A stretch of DNA of 64,000 nucleotides from Marinicella meishanensis (lineage in GTDB: Bacteria > Pseudomonadota > Gammaproteobacteria > Xanthomonadales > Marinicellaceae): NCBI RefSeq assembly GCF_019931145.1, contig NZ_JAIOUV010000003.1:434001-498000 (forward strand), read 5' to 3'. Both the position numbers and the translations under genes were made by a program. This document shows positions 26,715 through 36,349 of this stretch, piece after piece. The notes below the pieces were generated by a model. The model searched no databases. It had not been told where the DNA came from and worked only from the letters and a program-made list of their open reading frames with translations. Position 1 is the stretch's first letter, and each line of letters begins with the position of its first letter.

Positions 26715-27368
26715 TCATCCAGAAAAATACCGATTGATTTTGCCTTTGAAAGGTTGGGTTAATTGGTCGTGATCGGGGGCGTTGGTTTGGGTGTGGGTGA
26801 AACCCAATGCGGTCATGGCTTTGCTGAATTTGGCATGGTACCCACGACCGGGGTCGACAATGATGACTTCACAGACGGGTTTTGCGTGCTGGTTGATAAA
26901 TTGTGACAGCAGTTGAATTTGTTGGGTTTCATAGAGCAGGTCACTGCCAATGATCAGGTCGAATTGGCCCAAACCGGTGTTTTGATTGTCCCAGCCGGTG
27001 CATAAAAAGGGGATGTCTTGGTCATCATTCAGGGCCGCGTTGTTGAGCAAGAATTCACCGGCTTTGGGGTGGTAATCCGTTGCAGTGATGTCATCGCTTC
27101 TGGCATTCAGCAGTAAACTGGAAAGCGCAATGCCACAACCCACTTCTAATATCCTGAGTCCGGTGGTGTCCATGGTGTCCATCAAATGGGCCAATATTTG
27201 GCTGGAATCCCAGACCACGCCAAACAAAGGCCATTGTGATGAGGAGATGCCCAATGCTGCAGCCATTCCACCAGGATCGGAGAATTGTTGGCGGTCGCGC
27301 AGGGTTTTGATGTGGATGTCCTGTTGACTGAATTCTATGGTTTGATACTTGATGCGTAAAGTTGACAT
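26715..27368 (-). CDS. Class I SAM-dependent methyltransferase
   Basis: 217-residue methyltransferase. Motif I is GLRILEVGCGIALSSLLL near residue 70, the acidic loop DITATDYHP near 94, and the post-motif FDLIIGSDLLYE near 136. The preceding VWDSSQILAHLM matches the METTL/methyltransferase-16 type (Trp-x-x-[GS] before motif I), whose eukaryotic members methylate protein lysines. The bacterial substrate is unknown. It stands alone. Confidence 0.8.
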   Translation of the reverse strand: MSTLRIKYQTIEFSQQDIHIKTLRDRQQFSDPGGMAAALGISSSQWPLFGVVWDSSQILAHLMDTMDTTGLRILEVGCGIALSSLLLNARSDDITATDYHPKAGEFLLNNAALNDDQDIPFLCTGWDNQNTGLGQFDLIIGSDLLYETQQIQLLSQFINQHAKPVCEVIIVDPGRGYHAKFSKAMTALGFTHTQTNAPDHDQLTQPFKGKINRYFSG

Positions 27369-27463
27369 GGCTTGCTCGTTTCATTGTTATCGCAACAAGC
27401 CACCAAAAAAATTGAATCGCCACGTGGGATTGAAGCATGATCAATCCTTCTTTGAATACCTGA

Positions 27464-27610
27464 TTCATTATATACCAATTCTATCTGACCTATGGCACGC
27501 CACAAGTTTTGCATGAAAATGTGGTTGTGTATCGAATCAACGCGGGCGGATCCTCTTATGCTGTCGAGGGTTGGCTGGATGGCCTTTATGCCAAGTCGAC
27601 TTTGCGTTGA
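27464..27610 (+). pseudogene. Possible 3' remnant of a lost gene
   Basis: A start-less frame of 48 codons with protein-like composition (FYLTYGTPQVLHENVVVYRI ... GWLDGLYAKSTLR) ends at a TGA. It may be the tail of a gene truncated by rearrangement. No family is identified. Confidence 0.3.
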
Positions 27611-27690
27611 TTGATGAGGTTGTTTGTTTCTTGGGAGATCATGGCGTACATTTCGGATTGGAACTCAAACAGTTTGAAATTTTCTGCCAT
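27586..27690 (-). CDS. Possible small protein or remnant (34 aa)
   Basis: MAENFKLFEFQSEMYAMISQ continues to a stop as an amphipathic helix-like sequence; the open frame extends about 21 codons upstream without a good start. It overlaps the remnant at 27464-27610 on the other strand by 25 bp. Confidence 0.25.
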   Translation of the reverse strand: MAENFKLFEFQSEMYAMISQETNNLINQRKVDLA

Positions 27691-27726
27691 GATGTTGTTC
27701 AGGGCTCTGAATTGGGGTGATTCGAT

Positions 27727-27870
27727 GTGATTTTTCGGTTGAGAAAAATCGACTGGTTGTTATTATTGGCTATTTTGGTGAATTCTCTGACCTCCACCGT
27801 CACCATCAGGCCAGTGGCACCGCATTGGTGGTGCCGCTGGCTGCTTGGGTGTGACACCGGTCACAAGTAA
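27727..27870 (+). CDS. Possible small membrane peptide (47 aa)
   Basis: GTG-started frame with a basic start (IFRLRKID) and one hydrophobic helix (WLLLLAILVNSLTSTVTI). No Shine-Dalgarno is evident and a second frame is open through the same bases, so this is weak. An imperfect 11-bp inverted repeat (27811-27821 / 27830-27840) lies inside it. Confidence 0.2.
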   Translation: MIFRLRKIDWLLLLAILVNSLTSTVTIRPVAPHWWCRWLLGCDTGHK

Positions 27871-27945
27871 TCGGTGATGAATTGAGTCAAAGAGGGTATT
27901 TGTGGCAGGATGGGTATTCTCAGTATGGTATGTGATGGTATTGAA

Positions 27946-28923
27946 ATGAAATCAGGTATTTGGTGGTTCCTAGTTTGGTTGGGTATGTATGGTCAAATGG
28001 TGCATCAAACAGTCCAGGCCCAATCGGACCACGCGATCCGTTTTTATGGAACGGGTGTGGGGCCGCCCGGTCAGCAGGACCGCATCCTGATTCCAGTGGA
28101 TGACAACCAAGCCGGGGCCAATTCAACGCCGTTGGATGTGGGTGGCGATTTCACCTTTGAGTTTTGGCTGAAAGGCCAATTGGCCGACAACGCCACGCAA
28201 CACGCTGGCGGTGGCATTGAATTCAATGACTACAACTGGATCGAAGGCAACATCGTCATTGACCGCGATGTGTGGTGTGGTACCGAACGCAACTTTGGTT
28301 TGAGCCTAATGGGCGGCAAGGTCCGTTTTGGTGTCGGTGAGGGCGATGCCGGTGGTTCGTCAGCCTGGACCATTGAAGGCAACGCCGATGTGCTCGATGG
28401 TCAGTGGCACCACATCGCGGCCATCCGCAATGCACAAGCCGGTCAATTGTCCATTGTGGTGGACGGGGTGTTGGATTTTGCCAGTTCCGCAGGTGTGTCC
28501 CAAGTCGACTTGTCATACCCTGATGCCGGCATTCCGGTCACTGGAGACTGCAACACCGGTCAACTCACACCGTATGGTTGGTACCTGGTGTTGGCGGCAG
28601 AAAAACACGATGCCGGGTCGGCTTATCCGTCATACAACGGCTTCTTGGATGAGCTGCGGGTGTGGAATGTGGCCAGAACAGTGGCTGAAGTGGCGGCCGA
28701 TCGCATGCGGGTGGTGTCCAATGCCACCCCAGGCTTGGTTGGGTATTATCGCTTTGAGGAGGGGCAGGGTGTGACGGTGTCTGACAGTTCCGCGACGTCT
28801 TCACCGGTGGGGACTTTGGTGGCCGGCACCGCCGGCAATGGTCAATGGGTCAGCCGCACAGACGATCCCAATAACACCGCACCGATCGGCGACCTGATTT
28901 TTGCTCATGGTTTTTCCAAGTAA
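27946..28923 (+). CDS. Exported LamG/concanavalin-like domain protein
   Basis: 325 residues: signal peptide MKSGIWWFLVWLGMYGQMVH, cleaved probably after VQA, then a single LamG-type jelly roll. Seen: GGDFTFEFWLKGQ, LDGQWHHIAAIRNAQAGQLS, IVVDG, FLDELRVWNVARTVAEV and LVGYYRFEEGQG, the standard order for LamG (DxW-HHIA, DELRIW). Probably binds glycans or calcium at the cell surface or outside. No catalytic domain is attached and there is no sorting signal at the end. Upstream in-frame starts at 27910 would spoil the signal peptide. It converges on the next gene and overlaps its end by 19 bp. Confidence 0.8.
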   Translation: MKSGIWWFLVWLGMYGQMVHQTVQAQSDHAIRFYGTGVGPPGQQDRILIPVDDNQAGANSTPLDVGGDFTFEFWLKGQLADNATQHAGGGIEFNDYNWIEGNIVIDRDVWCGTERNFGLSLMGGKVRFGVGEGDAGGSSAWTIEGNADVLDGQWHHIAAIRNAQAGQLSIVVDGVLDFASSAGVSQVDLSYPDAGIPVTGDCNTGQLTPYGWYLVLAAEKHDAGSAYPSYNGFLDELRVWNVARTVAEVAADRMRVVSNATPGLVGYYRFEEGQGVTVSDSSATSSPVGTLVAGTAGNGQWVSRTDDPNNTAPIGDLIFAHGFSK

Positions 28924-30086
28924 CAAGTCTGTGGATCGCGGTGGTCGCGGTCCGTCAGCTTGTGTTTTTCGTGCATGTACTTGGCCAGCAATTCCAGTTT
29001 TTTGATTTCATCGATCGGCAACAAATTGATTTCTTGGAACTTGGGGTCCAAAAAGTCACCGATCAATGATTCAGAGCGGCTGGCTGCGTTCAGACAGGCC
29101 ACTTGCTCTTTGAAGCGGTTGTGGGTTTGCTGCACCGTTTGCAGCAGTTCTTGGTTGCCTTGGGCTTCATGCATGGCCATCAGCATGGCATAGCCCAATC
29201 CTTTGTGGCGAATGGTGTTGCTTTGATTGATCAGGATTTGGGTGATGTTCAAACACGCTTTGAAGTGCTTGGGCTGGGTTTTGCACAATTGATACAGGGG
29301 TTCCGGATTGGGGGTGTCAAACAAATGCACATAGGACAATTTGATGGAGGCGGGAAAATAAGCCGCCACCTGGGTGCGCAAATCTGCAGCACTGCTGGCT
29401 TGGAGGTCTGACAACAAGGCCTGGTCATCCATGAAGGCATCGATGGCACTGTCGGGGATGGGGTTGGCGGCCAAATATTGATCCAACTTGTCATTGAACG
29501 ATTCGCTGATGAATAAAGTGGCGTGATTGAATTGGCTGGCCGCCATCAATTGCATGATGCGTTCGGTCAAGGCCTCGTTTTGTTGATTCAATGACAAGGT
29601 CAATGGCTGCCAATAGACCTGCAGGTTCTTGGTGTCCTCGGTCAGCTGTTGGTCCAATAAAGCACCGTGGTTACAGGCTTTTGCGATGGCGTCTTTGAAA
29701 CACCAGTTGCGCAGCAACTCCATGGTGGCCTTAGACAAGTCATTGCGTTGGATCATTTGGTTCAGCAAATTGATTTGTAACGCCAGGTTCTGTTGGGCTT
29801 GTTGCCGGGCCGCATCGGACGCATCCTGATTGGCGGCCTGGTCTGTATGGCGATTGACGGCTTGTAAGCTGCTGTTGAGCATGGCGGCCAAACCCAAGGC
29901 CATTTCATGGCTGTCGTCGGATTGCAACAGGTGTTCATTGAGTTGATTGAACCATTGCGCGTATTCGAGTTCAGCCATGGCCATTTGGTCGGCGGTCATG
30001 CGTTCGGCTTGGCTGGCAGCCGCTGTGGTGGCCGTGATCAGCCAGCAGGCCAGCCTCCAAGCCACAGTGATTGGGGTGGTTTTCAT
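28905..30086 (-). CDS. Exported helical hypothetical protein
   Basis: 393 residues with a signal peptide (MKTTPITVAWRLACWLITAT, cleavage near AAASQA). The mature protein is rich in Gln, Asn, Leu and Ala and predicted mostly helical, TPR-like in texture but without clear TPR consensus. Several Cys occur (RNWCFKDAIAKAC, CLNITQ, VACLNAAS). The start is set by AGGAG about 10 nt upstream of the ATG at 30086. It follows recN by 40 nt on the same strand and may be co-transcribed. No family is recognised. Confidence 0.6.
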   Translation of the reverse strand: MKTTPITVAWRLACWLITATTAAASQAERMTADQMAMAELEYAQWFNQLNEHLLQSDDSHEMALGLAAMLNSSLQAVNRHTDQAANQDASDAARQQAQQNLALQINLLNQMIQRNDLSKATMELLRNWCFKDAIAKACNHGALLDQQLTEDTKNLQVYWQPLTLSLNQQNEALTERIMQLMAASQFNHATLFISESFNDKLDQYLAANPIPDSAIDAFMDDQALLSDLQASSAADLRTQVAAYFPASIKLSYVHLFDTPNPEPLYQLCKTQPKHFKACLNITQILINQSNTIRHKGLGYAMLMAMHEAQGNQELLQTVQQTHNRFKEQVACLNAASRSESLIGDFLDPKFQEINLLPIDEIKKLELLAKYMHEKHKLTDRDHRDPQTCYLEKP

Positions 30087-30126
30087 GACAGTGGGCTCCT
30101 GATGTGGGCGGGCATGGTCATGGTAT

Positions 30127-31788
30127 TCATGACCCGGTTTGTAAAAATTCTTTGGCTTGAGCCAAGGTGGCTTCGGTGATTTTTTGACCGCCAGACATGC
30201 GCGCCAGTTCCTCGATGCGCTGTGGCTGATCGAGGTGAGCCACAGCCGATGTGGTGTGCTGGCCATGGCTGGATTTGCTGACCAACAAATGGTCATGAGC
30301 ACAGCCGGCCACTTGTGGCAAGTGGGTCACGGCAAACACCTGATTGTGTTGGCTGAGTTGTTGCATGATTTGCCCCACTTTTTCGGCGGTGGCGCCACCG
30401 ATGCCGGTGTCCACTTCATCAAACACAAACACCTGGTACTGGTTTTGTTGTTGGGTACTGACTTCAATGGCCAACGAAATCCGCGACAACTCACCACCCG
30501 AAGCGGTTTTGCTCAGCGGTTGGGCTTTTTGCCCTTTGTTGGCGGCGATCATGAATTCAATGTGGTCATTGCCATGGGTTTTGGCCGGCTCATCGGGACG
30601 GTGTTCAACCGCCACACTGAAACGGGCTTCGGGCAAGCCCAAATCGTGCACCATGGCGGTGATCTGCTGGCTCAACTGTTGGCCAGCATGGGTTCTTTGT
30701 GTCGACAACTTCAACGCCATTTGGCGGTAATCAGTCAGCGCTTGTTCCAATTGCTGTTGCAACTGGTCTTGGTTGTGGGCCAAGTCATGATGTTGTTGCA
30801 GGGTTTGTCCCAAAGTTTGGTGGTGATCGTGCAACAGTTCCGGCATCACCCCTTGTTTGCGGGCGATGTGCGTGATTTGTTCCAGGCGTTGTTCGATGTC
30901 TTGTAAATGGGCCGGGTCGTTGTCAATCTGTTCCAACTGGACCAGAAGTTGTTGTTCGGCTTCTTGGACGTTGATCAATGCTTCATCCAACATTTGCCCG
31001 ATGGCACTGAAATCCTGGCCTTTGGCGTGTTGCAACCGCTGTAAGACCTGTCCCAGTTGGGCCGATACGCTTTGCTCAGCCTGGCTGAGGGTGTGGATTG
31101 AGGCATCCATCACCTGTTGTAAATCCTGGGCATGGGCGGCGGTGGTCAAGGCTTGGTGCTGCGCTTCATATTCCCCTTCGCTCAATGCCAGTTGTTCCAA
31201 TTCATCGTATTGATATTGCAACAGTTGCAGTTGTTCAGCAGACAGGGAACCGGCAGCGGTGAGTTGGGCCATCTCTTGTTCGATGTGCTGGATTTGTTTG
31301 ACCGCTTCCTGCACCTGTTTCAATAATAAGGCATGGTCGCCCGATTGATCCAGGATCTGCCGTTGGTTGTGGCTGTTGAGCAGTTTGATTTGGTCGTGCT
31401 GACCATGGATCTGTACCAGATGCTGGCTCAATTCCTTGACCAGGCCTGATGGGGTGGGGCGGCCATTGACCCATTGTTTGCTGCGGCCTTGTTGGTTGAT
31501 GGTGCGGCGGATGATCAAGACATCGCCATCGGCCAGGTCTTGGTCTTGTAACCAACGGCGGGCGGCTTGGTTGTGTTCAATATTGAACTCAGCAATGATT
31601 TCCGTTTGTTCGCCAAAGGGCCCAATGCTTTGGCTGTCGGCCCGCTGTCCCAACGCCAAAGACAAGGCGCCAATGATGATGGACTTGCCGGCCCCGGTTT
31701 CACCGGTGAAAACCGTCATGCGGGGGTGAAAGTCCACTTCCAGGCGGTCAATCAAAACAAAATTCTCAATGAATAAAGTGTGCAGCAT
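30127..31788 (-). CDS. recN: DNA repair protein RecN
   Basis: SMC-like ATPase acting in double-strand break repair. Walker A GETGAGKSIIIGALSLALG near residue 30, a long coiled-coil middle rich in Gln and Leu (residues ~150-380), the ABC signature SGGELSRISLAIEV, and Walker B YQVFVFDEVDTGIGGATAEK. 553 residues from the ATG at 31788 (MLHTLFIENFVLI), the normal length; seven extra codons upstream are unlikely. It is divergent from grpE, as in many gammaproteobacteria. Confidence 0.96.
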   Translation of the reverse strand: MLHTLFIENFVLIDRLEVDFHPRMTVFTGETGAGKSIIIGALSLALGQRADSQSIGPFGEQTEIIAEFNIEHNQAARRWLQDQDLADGDVLIIRRTINQQGRSKQWVNGRPTPSGLVKELSQHLVQIHGQHDQIKLLNSHNQRQILDQSGDHALLLKQVQEAVKQIQHIEQEMAQLTAAGSLSAEQLQLLQYQYDELEQLALSEGEYEAQHQALTTAAHAQDLQQVMDASIHTLSQAEQSVSAQLGQVLQRLQHAKGQDFSAIGQMLDEALINVQEAEQQLLVQLEQIDNDPAHLQDIEQRLEQITHIARKQGVMPELLHDHHQTLGQTLQQHHDLAHNQDQLQQQLEQALTDYRQMALKLSTQRTHAGQQLSQQITAMVHDLGLPEARFSVAVEHRPDEPAKTHGNDHIEFMIAANKGQKAQPLSKTASGGELSRISLAIEVSTQQQNQYQVFVFDEVDTGIGGATAEKVGQIMQQLSQHNQVFAVTHLPQVAGCAHDHLLVSKSSHGQHTTSAVAHLDQPQRIEELARMSGGQKITEATLAQAKEFLQTGS

Positions 31789-31837
31789 GTGGTGGTGAAA
31801 CTGATCCAAAAATGATCCTTAATTTTAACCAGACTGC

Positions 31838-31865
31838 CTTGAATTGTCATCCGTTAACACCATAT
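31838..31865 (+). promoter_or_regulatory. Sigma32-like heat-shock promoter of grpE
   Basis: CTTGAA (31838-31843) and CACCATAT (31858-31865) with a 14-bp spacer fit the heat-shock consensus CTTGAAA-N(12-17)-CCCCATAT well. It ends 30 nt before grpE. No hrcA gene or CIRCE repeat is visible, in keeping with sigma32 control. Confidence 0.6.
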
Positions 31866-31895
31866 AGCTGCCATTATTAAAATGCACTGTAGATT

Positions 31896-32525
31896 ATGAC
31901 CGAGGAAAACGTGAATCAAGTTGAAGAGCCAGCCAACGAGGAACAACTGGAAGCCGCTGATGCCAATCAGGATGAGGCCAGTGACACCGAAGAAGTGGTG
32001 ATTGCTGAGTTGGACGACGAAGAGCTGTCTGCTTTGGAACAAATGCAAGCCAAAATTGAAGCCCTGCAAGCTGAATTGGATGAAACCAAAGCCAAGCTGG
32101 CAGAGAAAGATGAAGAGGTGTTGCGGGTGGTGGCCGAAGGCATGAACTTGCAAAAGCGGTTACAACGAGACTTGGACAACACCCGCAAGTTTGCCAACGA
32201 CAAAATCATCAAAGCCATGATTCCGGTGATGGACAGCTTTGACAAAGCGTTGGAAGTGATTGATGACGAAGCTTGTGAAGTGACCACCGAAGCAATGATC
32301 GAAGGGACCCAAAACACCCACAAGATCTTCGCCAAAGTGTTGCAAGACCACGGCATTGAAATTGTCAATCCAGTGGGCGAAAAATTTGATCCAGAGGTGC
32401 ATGAAGCGATGAGCATGGTGCCGTCTGAAGAACACGAAAAAAACACCATCGTCAATGTGTTCCAAAAGGGCTATTTGTTGCATGGTCGGGTGGTTCGAGC
32501 GGCCATGGTGGTTGTGGCTCAGTGA
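31896..32525 (+). CDS. grpE: Nucleotide exchange factor GrpE
   Basis: Co-chaperone that releases ADP from DnaK. 209 residues: acidic N-terminus (TEENVNQVEEPANEEQLE), long coiled coil (EALQAELDETKAKLAEKDEE), then the conserved LQKRLQRDLDNTRKFANDKI and the beta-domain core NPVGEKFDPEVHEAMSMVPS and KGYLLHGRVVRAAMVVV. It leads the heat-shock cluster grpE-dnaK-dnaJ. The 68-bp gap to dnaK has no evident terminator. Confidence 0.97.
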   Translation: MTEENVNQVEEPANEEQLEAADANQDEASDTEEVVIAELDDEELSALEQMQAKIEALQAELDETKAKLAEKDEEVLRVVAEGMNLQKRLQRDLDNTRKFANDKIIKAMIPVMDSFDKALEVIDDEACEVTTEAMIEGTQNTHKIFAKVLQDHGIEIVNPVGEKFDPEVHEAMSMVPSEEHEKNTIVNVFQKGYLLHGRVVRAAMVVVAQ

Positions 32526-32593
32526 GTTGAAAATTAAAAAACCGGCCCAAAATAGTGGTCAGTTCAGAACAAAATATTTTTAGAGGTTAAAAA

Positions 32594-34513
32594 ATGTCAA
32601 AAGTAATAGGTATAGATTTAGGAACCACCAATTCCTGCGTCGCCATCATGGAAGGCAAAGACATCAAGGTGATTGAAAATTCCGAAGGGGATCGCACCAC
32701 ACCGTCTATTGTGGCCTTCACCGATGAGGGTAAAACCATCGTCGGACAAGCCGCCAAAAGACAGGCCGTGACCAATCCGGAAAACACCTTGTTTGCCATC
32801 AAACGCTTGATTGGACGCAAATTCAATGAAGACGTGGTGAAGAAAGACCAGGACATCGTGCCATACAAAATCATTGGCGCCGACAACGGTGATGCCTGGG
32901 TTGAAGTGCGCGGCAAAAAAATGGCGCCACAAGAGATTTCAGCCCGCATCCTGGAAAAAATGAAAGCCACCGCTGAAGATTACCTGGGTCATGATGTGAC
33001 CCAAGCAGTCATCACCGTACCGGCTTATTTCAACGATTCGCAACGACAAGCCACCAAAGACGCCGGTAAAATCGCCGGCTTGGAAGTGAAGCGCATCATC
33101 AATGAGCCCACCGCTGCGGCTTTGGCTTATGGCATGGACAAAAAAGGCGGCGACCGCACCATCGCGGTTTACGACTTGGGTGGTGGTACCTTCGATATCT
33201 CCATCATAGAAATTGCCGACATTGACGGTGAACAACAATTTGAAGTGTTGGCCACCAACGGTGACACCTTCCTGGGTGGAGAAGATTTCGACAACCGTGT
33301 GATGGACTATCTGGTCGAAGAATTCAAAAAAGACCAGGGCGTTGATCTGAAGAATGATCCATTGGCCCTGCAGCGTTTGAAAGAAGCGGCTGAGAAAGCC
33401 AAAATTGAATTGTCCACGTTGGATCAAACCGAAGTGAACTTGCCATACATCACCGCCGATGCCTCCGGTCCCAAGCACATGAACGTGAAAATCACCCGTT
33501 CCAAGTTGGAATCATTGGTTGAGGACTTGGTGAAACGCACCGTCGCGCCGTGTGAGACCGCGATCAAAGATGCCGGCATCTCCTTGGGTGAGATCTCGGA
33601 CGTGATTTTGGTCGGTGGCCAAACCCGCATGCCAGCCGTGCAAGCCATTGTGGAACAAACCTTTGGTAAAAAGCCACGCAAAGACGTCAACCCAGACGAA
33701 GCCGTGGCCATGGGTGCCGCGGTCCAAGGTGGCGTGTTGTCCGGTGATGTGAAAGACGTGTTGCTGTTGGACGTGACACCTTTGTCTCTGGGCATCGAAA
33801 CCATGGGCGGTGTGATGACCAAGTTGATCGAGAAAAACACCACCATTCCGACCAAAGCATCACAGGTGTTCTCCACCGCTGAAGACAACCAATCAGCCGT
33901 GACTGTACATGTGTTGCAAGGTGAGCGTGAAGTGGCCCATGCCAACAAGTCTTTGGGTCAATTCAATCTGGAAGGCATTGCGGCGGCCCCCCGAGGCATG
34001 CCACAGATCGAAGTAACTTTCGACATCGACGCCAACGGCATCATCCACGTCTCGGCCAAAGACAAAGCCACCGGTAAAGAACAACGCATTGAGATCAAAG
34101 CCGGTTCTGGTTTGTCGGATGATGAAATCGAAGCGATGATCAAAGACGCCGAATTGAATGCCGATAAAGACAAAGCGTTCAAAGAGTTGTCACAATCCAG
34201 AAACGCCGCCGATGCCATGGCGCATTCGGCCAAGCAAATGCTGGAAGAGCACAAAGAAATCATTGACGAAGGCGAAAAAGCGGCCATCGAGAAAGCCATC
34301 GAAGCGGTGGAAAAAGCCGCCAAAGAGGACGACAAAGCCGCCATCGACAGCGCCAATGAGGCCTTACAAGCGGCCATGCAGCCGGTGATGATGAAAGTAC
34401 AACAAGCCGCACAAGCACAACAACAAGCCGAACCCACTGCCGAGGCAGCCGACGGCAACGACGATGTGGTTGATGCTGAGTTCGAAGAAGTCAACGAAGA
34501 CGACAAGAAGTGA
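32594..34513 (+). CDS. dnaK: Chaperone DnaK (Hsp70)
   Basis: ATP-dependent folding chaperone, 639 residues, full length. Seen: [18 protein letters not shown], the second phosphate loop [29 protein letters not shown], substrate domain [20 protein letters not shown] and the disordered acidic C-terminus ending in a [11 protein letters not shown]-type motif. The Gln/Ala-rich stretch before the tail is typical. It is transcribed from the upstream grpE promoter. Confidence 0.99.
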   Translation: MSKVIGIDLGTTNSCVAIMEGKDIKVIENSEGDRTTPSIVAFTDEGKTIVGQAAKRQAVTNPENTLFAIKRLIGRKFNEDVVKKDQDIVPYKIIGADNGDAWVEVRGKKMAPQEISARILEKMKATAEDYLGHDVTQAVITVPAYFNDSQRQATKDAGKIAGLEVKRIINEPTAAALAYGMDKKGGDRTIAVYDLGGGTFDISIIEIADIDGEQQFEVLATNGDTFLGGEDFDNRVMDYLVEEFKKDQGVDLKNDPLALQRLKEAAEKAKIELSTLDQTEVNLPYITADASGPKHMNVKITRSKLESLVEDLVKRTVAPCETAIKDAGISLGEISDVILVGGQTRMPAVQAIVEQTFGKKPRKDVNPDEAVAMGAAVQGGVLSGDVKDVLLLDVTPLSLGIETMGGVMTKLIEKNTTIPTKASQVFSTAEDNQSAVTVHVLQGEREVAHANKSLGQFNLEGIAAAPRGMPQIEVTFDIDANGIIHVSAKDKATGKEQRIEIKAGSGLSDDEIEAMIKDAELNADKDKAFKELSQSRNAADAMAHSAKQMLEEHKEIIDEGEKAAIEKAIEAVEKAAKEDDKAAIDSANEALQAAMQPVMMKVQQAAQAQQQAEPTAEAADGNDDVVDAEFEEVNEDDKK

Positions 34514-34567
34514 ACTTGTGATGATCGGACCCCAACCACTGGTCCGGTCACAGGTTAACCGCCAACG

Positions 34568-34600
34568 AATACCGCCGCGGAACCCTTCTGTGGCGGTATT
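34568..34600 (+). terminator. Hairpin between dnaK and dnaJ
   Basis: AATACCGCC (34568-34576) pairs perfectly with GGCGGTATT (34592-34600), 55 nt after the dnaK stop. There is no T-run, so it more likely protects or processes the dnaK message and lowers dnaJ expression than terminates fully. Confidence 0.5.
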
Positions 34601-34629
34601 TGACATTGAAGTGAATTAAAAAAACCGTT

Positions 34630-35772
34630 ATGGCACAAAAAGATCTGTACGAAATATTGGGCATTCAAAAATCGGCCACCCAGGCCGAAATCAAGAAAGC
34701 GTTCAAACGCACGGCCATGAAATACCATCCCGATCGCAACGCGGAAGACCCGTCAGCGCAAGACAAATTCAAAGAAGCGCAAATGGCTTATGAAATCTTG
34801 AAAGATGAAAGCAAACGCCAGGCCTATGATCAATACGGTTTTGATGCCGTCAGCGGCCAAGGTGCCAGGGGTCCCGGTGGCTTTGGTGGTGGTTTCCAAG
34901 GCGATGTGGGTGACATCTTTGGCGACATCTTCAGTGACATTTTTGGCGGTGGTCGCCGCGGTGGCCGGTCTGCCGGACCCCAGCGCGGACGCGATGTCCA
35001 GATCGAAATGACGGTAGAGTTGGAAGAGGCCATCAACGGCGTCAACAAAGAAATCAACATCCCCACCATGGTCAGTTGTGATCCTTGTAATGGCACCGGC
35101 TCCAAAGACGGCGAGAAGAAAACCTGTCAAACCTGTAATGGCATGGGCCAAGTGCGCATGCAACAAGGCATGTTCTCGGTGCAACAAACCTGTCCGGATT
35201 GTCGTGGCCAAGGCCAAGTCATCAGTAACCCTTGTGGTTCATGCGGTGGTCAAGGCCGCAAACAAGAGAAACGCAAGCTCAATGTCAAAATCCCGGCTGG
35301 CGTCGATCAAGGCGATCGCATCCGCTTGTCGGGCAAAGGCGAAGCCGGACCAATGGGTGGCCCCGCCGGTGATTTGTATGTGGACATTCATGTGTTGCCT
35401 CACAAAATTTTTCAACGTGATGGCGATTCGCTGTATTGCGAGATGCCGATTGACTTTGTCACCGCCTGTTTGGGTGGTGAGATCAAAATCCCCACTTTGT
35501 CCGGTGAGGTGATATTGAAAGTACCGGCCGAAACCCAGTCAGGCAAGCAGTTCCGCTTGCGCGGCAAAGGTGTCAAATCGGTGCGTTCACACAGCACCGG
35601 TGATCTGTTCTGTCGGGTCAATGTCGAAACCCCGGTGAACTTGTCCAGCGAACAAAAAGAGCTGCTGGAAAAACTGAATCAAACCATCAAAGCCGCGGGT
35701 GACAAAAACAACCCACGACGCAAGGGTTGGTTCGACAACGTCAAATCTTTTTTGGACAAAATGACCGGATGA
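34630..35772 (+). CDS. dnaJ: Chaperone DnaJ (Hsp40)
   Basis: Co-chaperone that delivers substrates to DnaK. J domain with HPD ([12 protein letters not shown]) near residue 34, a Gly/Phe-rich linker ([19 protein letters not shown]), four CxxCxGxG zinc repeats ([32 protein letters not shown]), and the C-terminal substrate domains. 380 residues. It ends 9 bp from the convergent gene at 35781. Confidence 0.99.
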   Translation: MAQKDLYEILGIQKSATQAEIKKAFKRTAMKYHPDRNAEDPSAQDKFKEAQMAYEILKDESKRQAYDQYGFDAVSGQGARGPGGFGGGFQGDVGDIFGDIFSDIFGGGRRGGRSAGPQRGRDVQIEMTVELEEAINGVNKEINIPTMVSCDPCNGTGSKDGEKKTCQTCNGMGQVRMQQGMFSVQQTCPDCRGQGQVISNPCGSCGGQGRKQEKRKLNVKIPAGVDQGDRIRLSGKGEAGPMGGPAGDLYVDIHVLPHKIFQRDGDSLYCEMPIDFVTACLGGEIKIPTLSGEVILKVPAETQSGKQFRLRGKGVKSVRSHSTGDLFCRVNVETPVNLSSEQKELLEKLNQTIKAAGDKNNPRRKGWFDNVKSFLDKMTG

Positions 35773-35780
35773 TTGCCTGA

Positions 35781-36113
35781 TCAATCGTCACTGTTCGAGA
35801 TCACAGTGGCTTTGATTTCAAAGTGATAATCACCATCAATCAACTGGTTTCTCACCAAGATCAATGACTGGAACATCTGCGATTGATCCAAGGCGGACAT
35901 GAATTCAGCCACATCAGACAATGCCGGGGCTTGTCCGGTGAACTTTTTCACTTTCTGCATGGTGGTTTCGACCTGCAAAGCAATGGGCATTTGTTGCCAT
36001 ATGTGGCGCAAGTCTTGATCTTCGTTGGCGCTGGGTTCTGCACCCTGCGAGGCTGTCATCAGTGTGGCGGTTGTCATCAAGGTCAGCAATGAGCCGATGA
36101 AGGTGGTTTTCAT
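35781..36113 (-). CDS. Small exported hypothetical protein
   Basis: 110 residues with a signal peptide (MKTTFIGSLLTLMTTATLMT, cleavage near ASQGA). The mature domain of ~85 residues is mixed helix and strand (LRHIWQQMPIALQVETTMQK, GDYHFEIKATVIS). There are no Cys and no motif I recognise. It is convergent with dnaJ, and a short AGAAATG-type ribosome site precedes the start. Confidence 0.55.
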   Translation of the reverse strand: MKTTFIGSLLTLMTTATLMTASQGAEPSANEDQDLRHIWQQMPIALQVETTMQKVKKFTGQAPALSDVAEFMSALDQSQMFQSLILVRNQLIDGDYHFEIKATVISNSDD

Positions 36114-36349
36114 GTCATTTCTCCGGTGGTGGGTCCACTTGGCGTCAAGCCGACACCGGTGGACCGTTTGTATCCATGTTATGCAACTGATCCAGCCCCG
36201 GTCCTGATGGCGGGCTGATGATTGCCTGATGATGCTTGGTGATGCTTGGTGTGGCGGGATGGCTCACCAGAAGCAGGCTGAGGGGATCGCATTCAATGCT
36301 GGCTTGGATTACAATGCAAGTCATTCACCACCACAGGAATCAGTCCAGC

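Noticed and set aside
32587-35217. Antisense open frames over dnaK and dnaJ
   Set aside because: They are by-products of strong codon bias in highly expressed genes.
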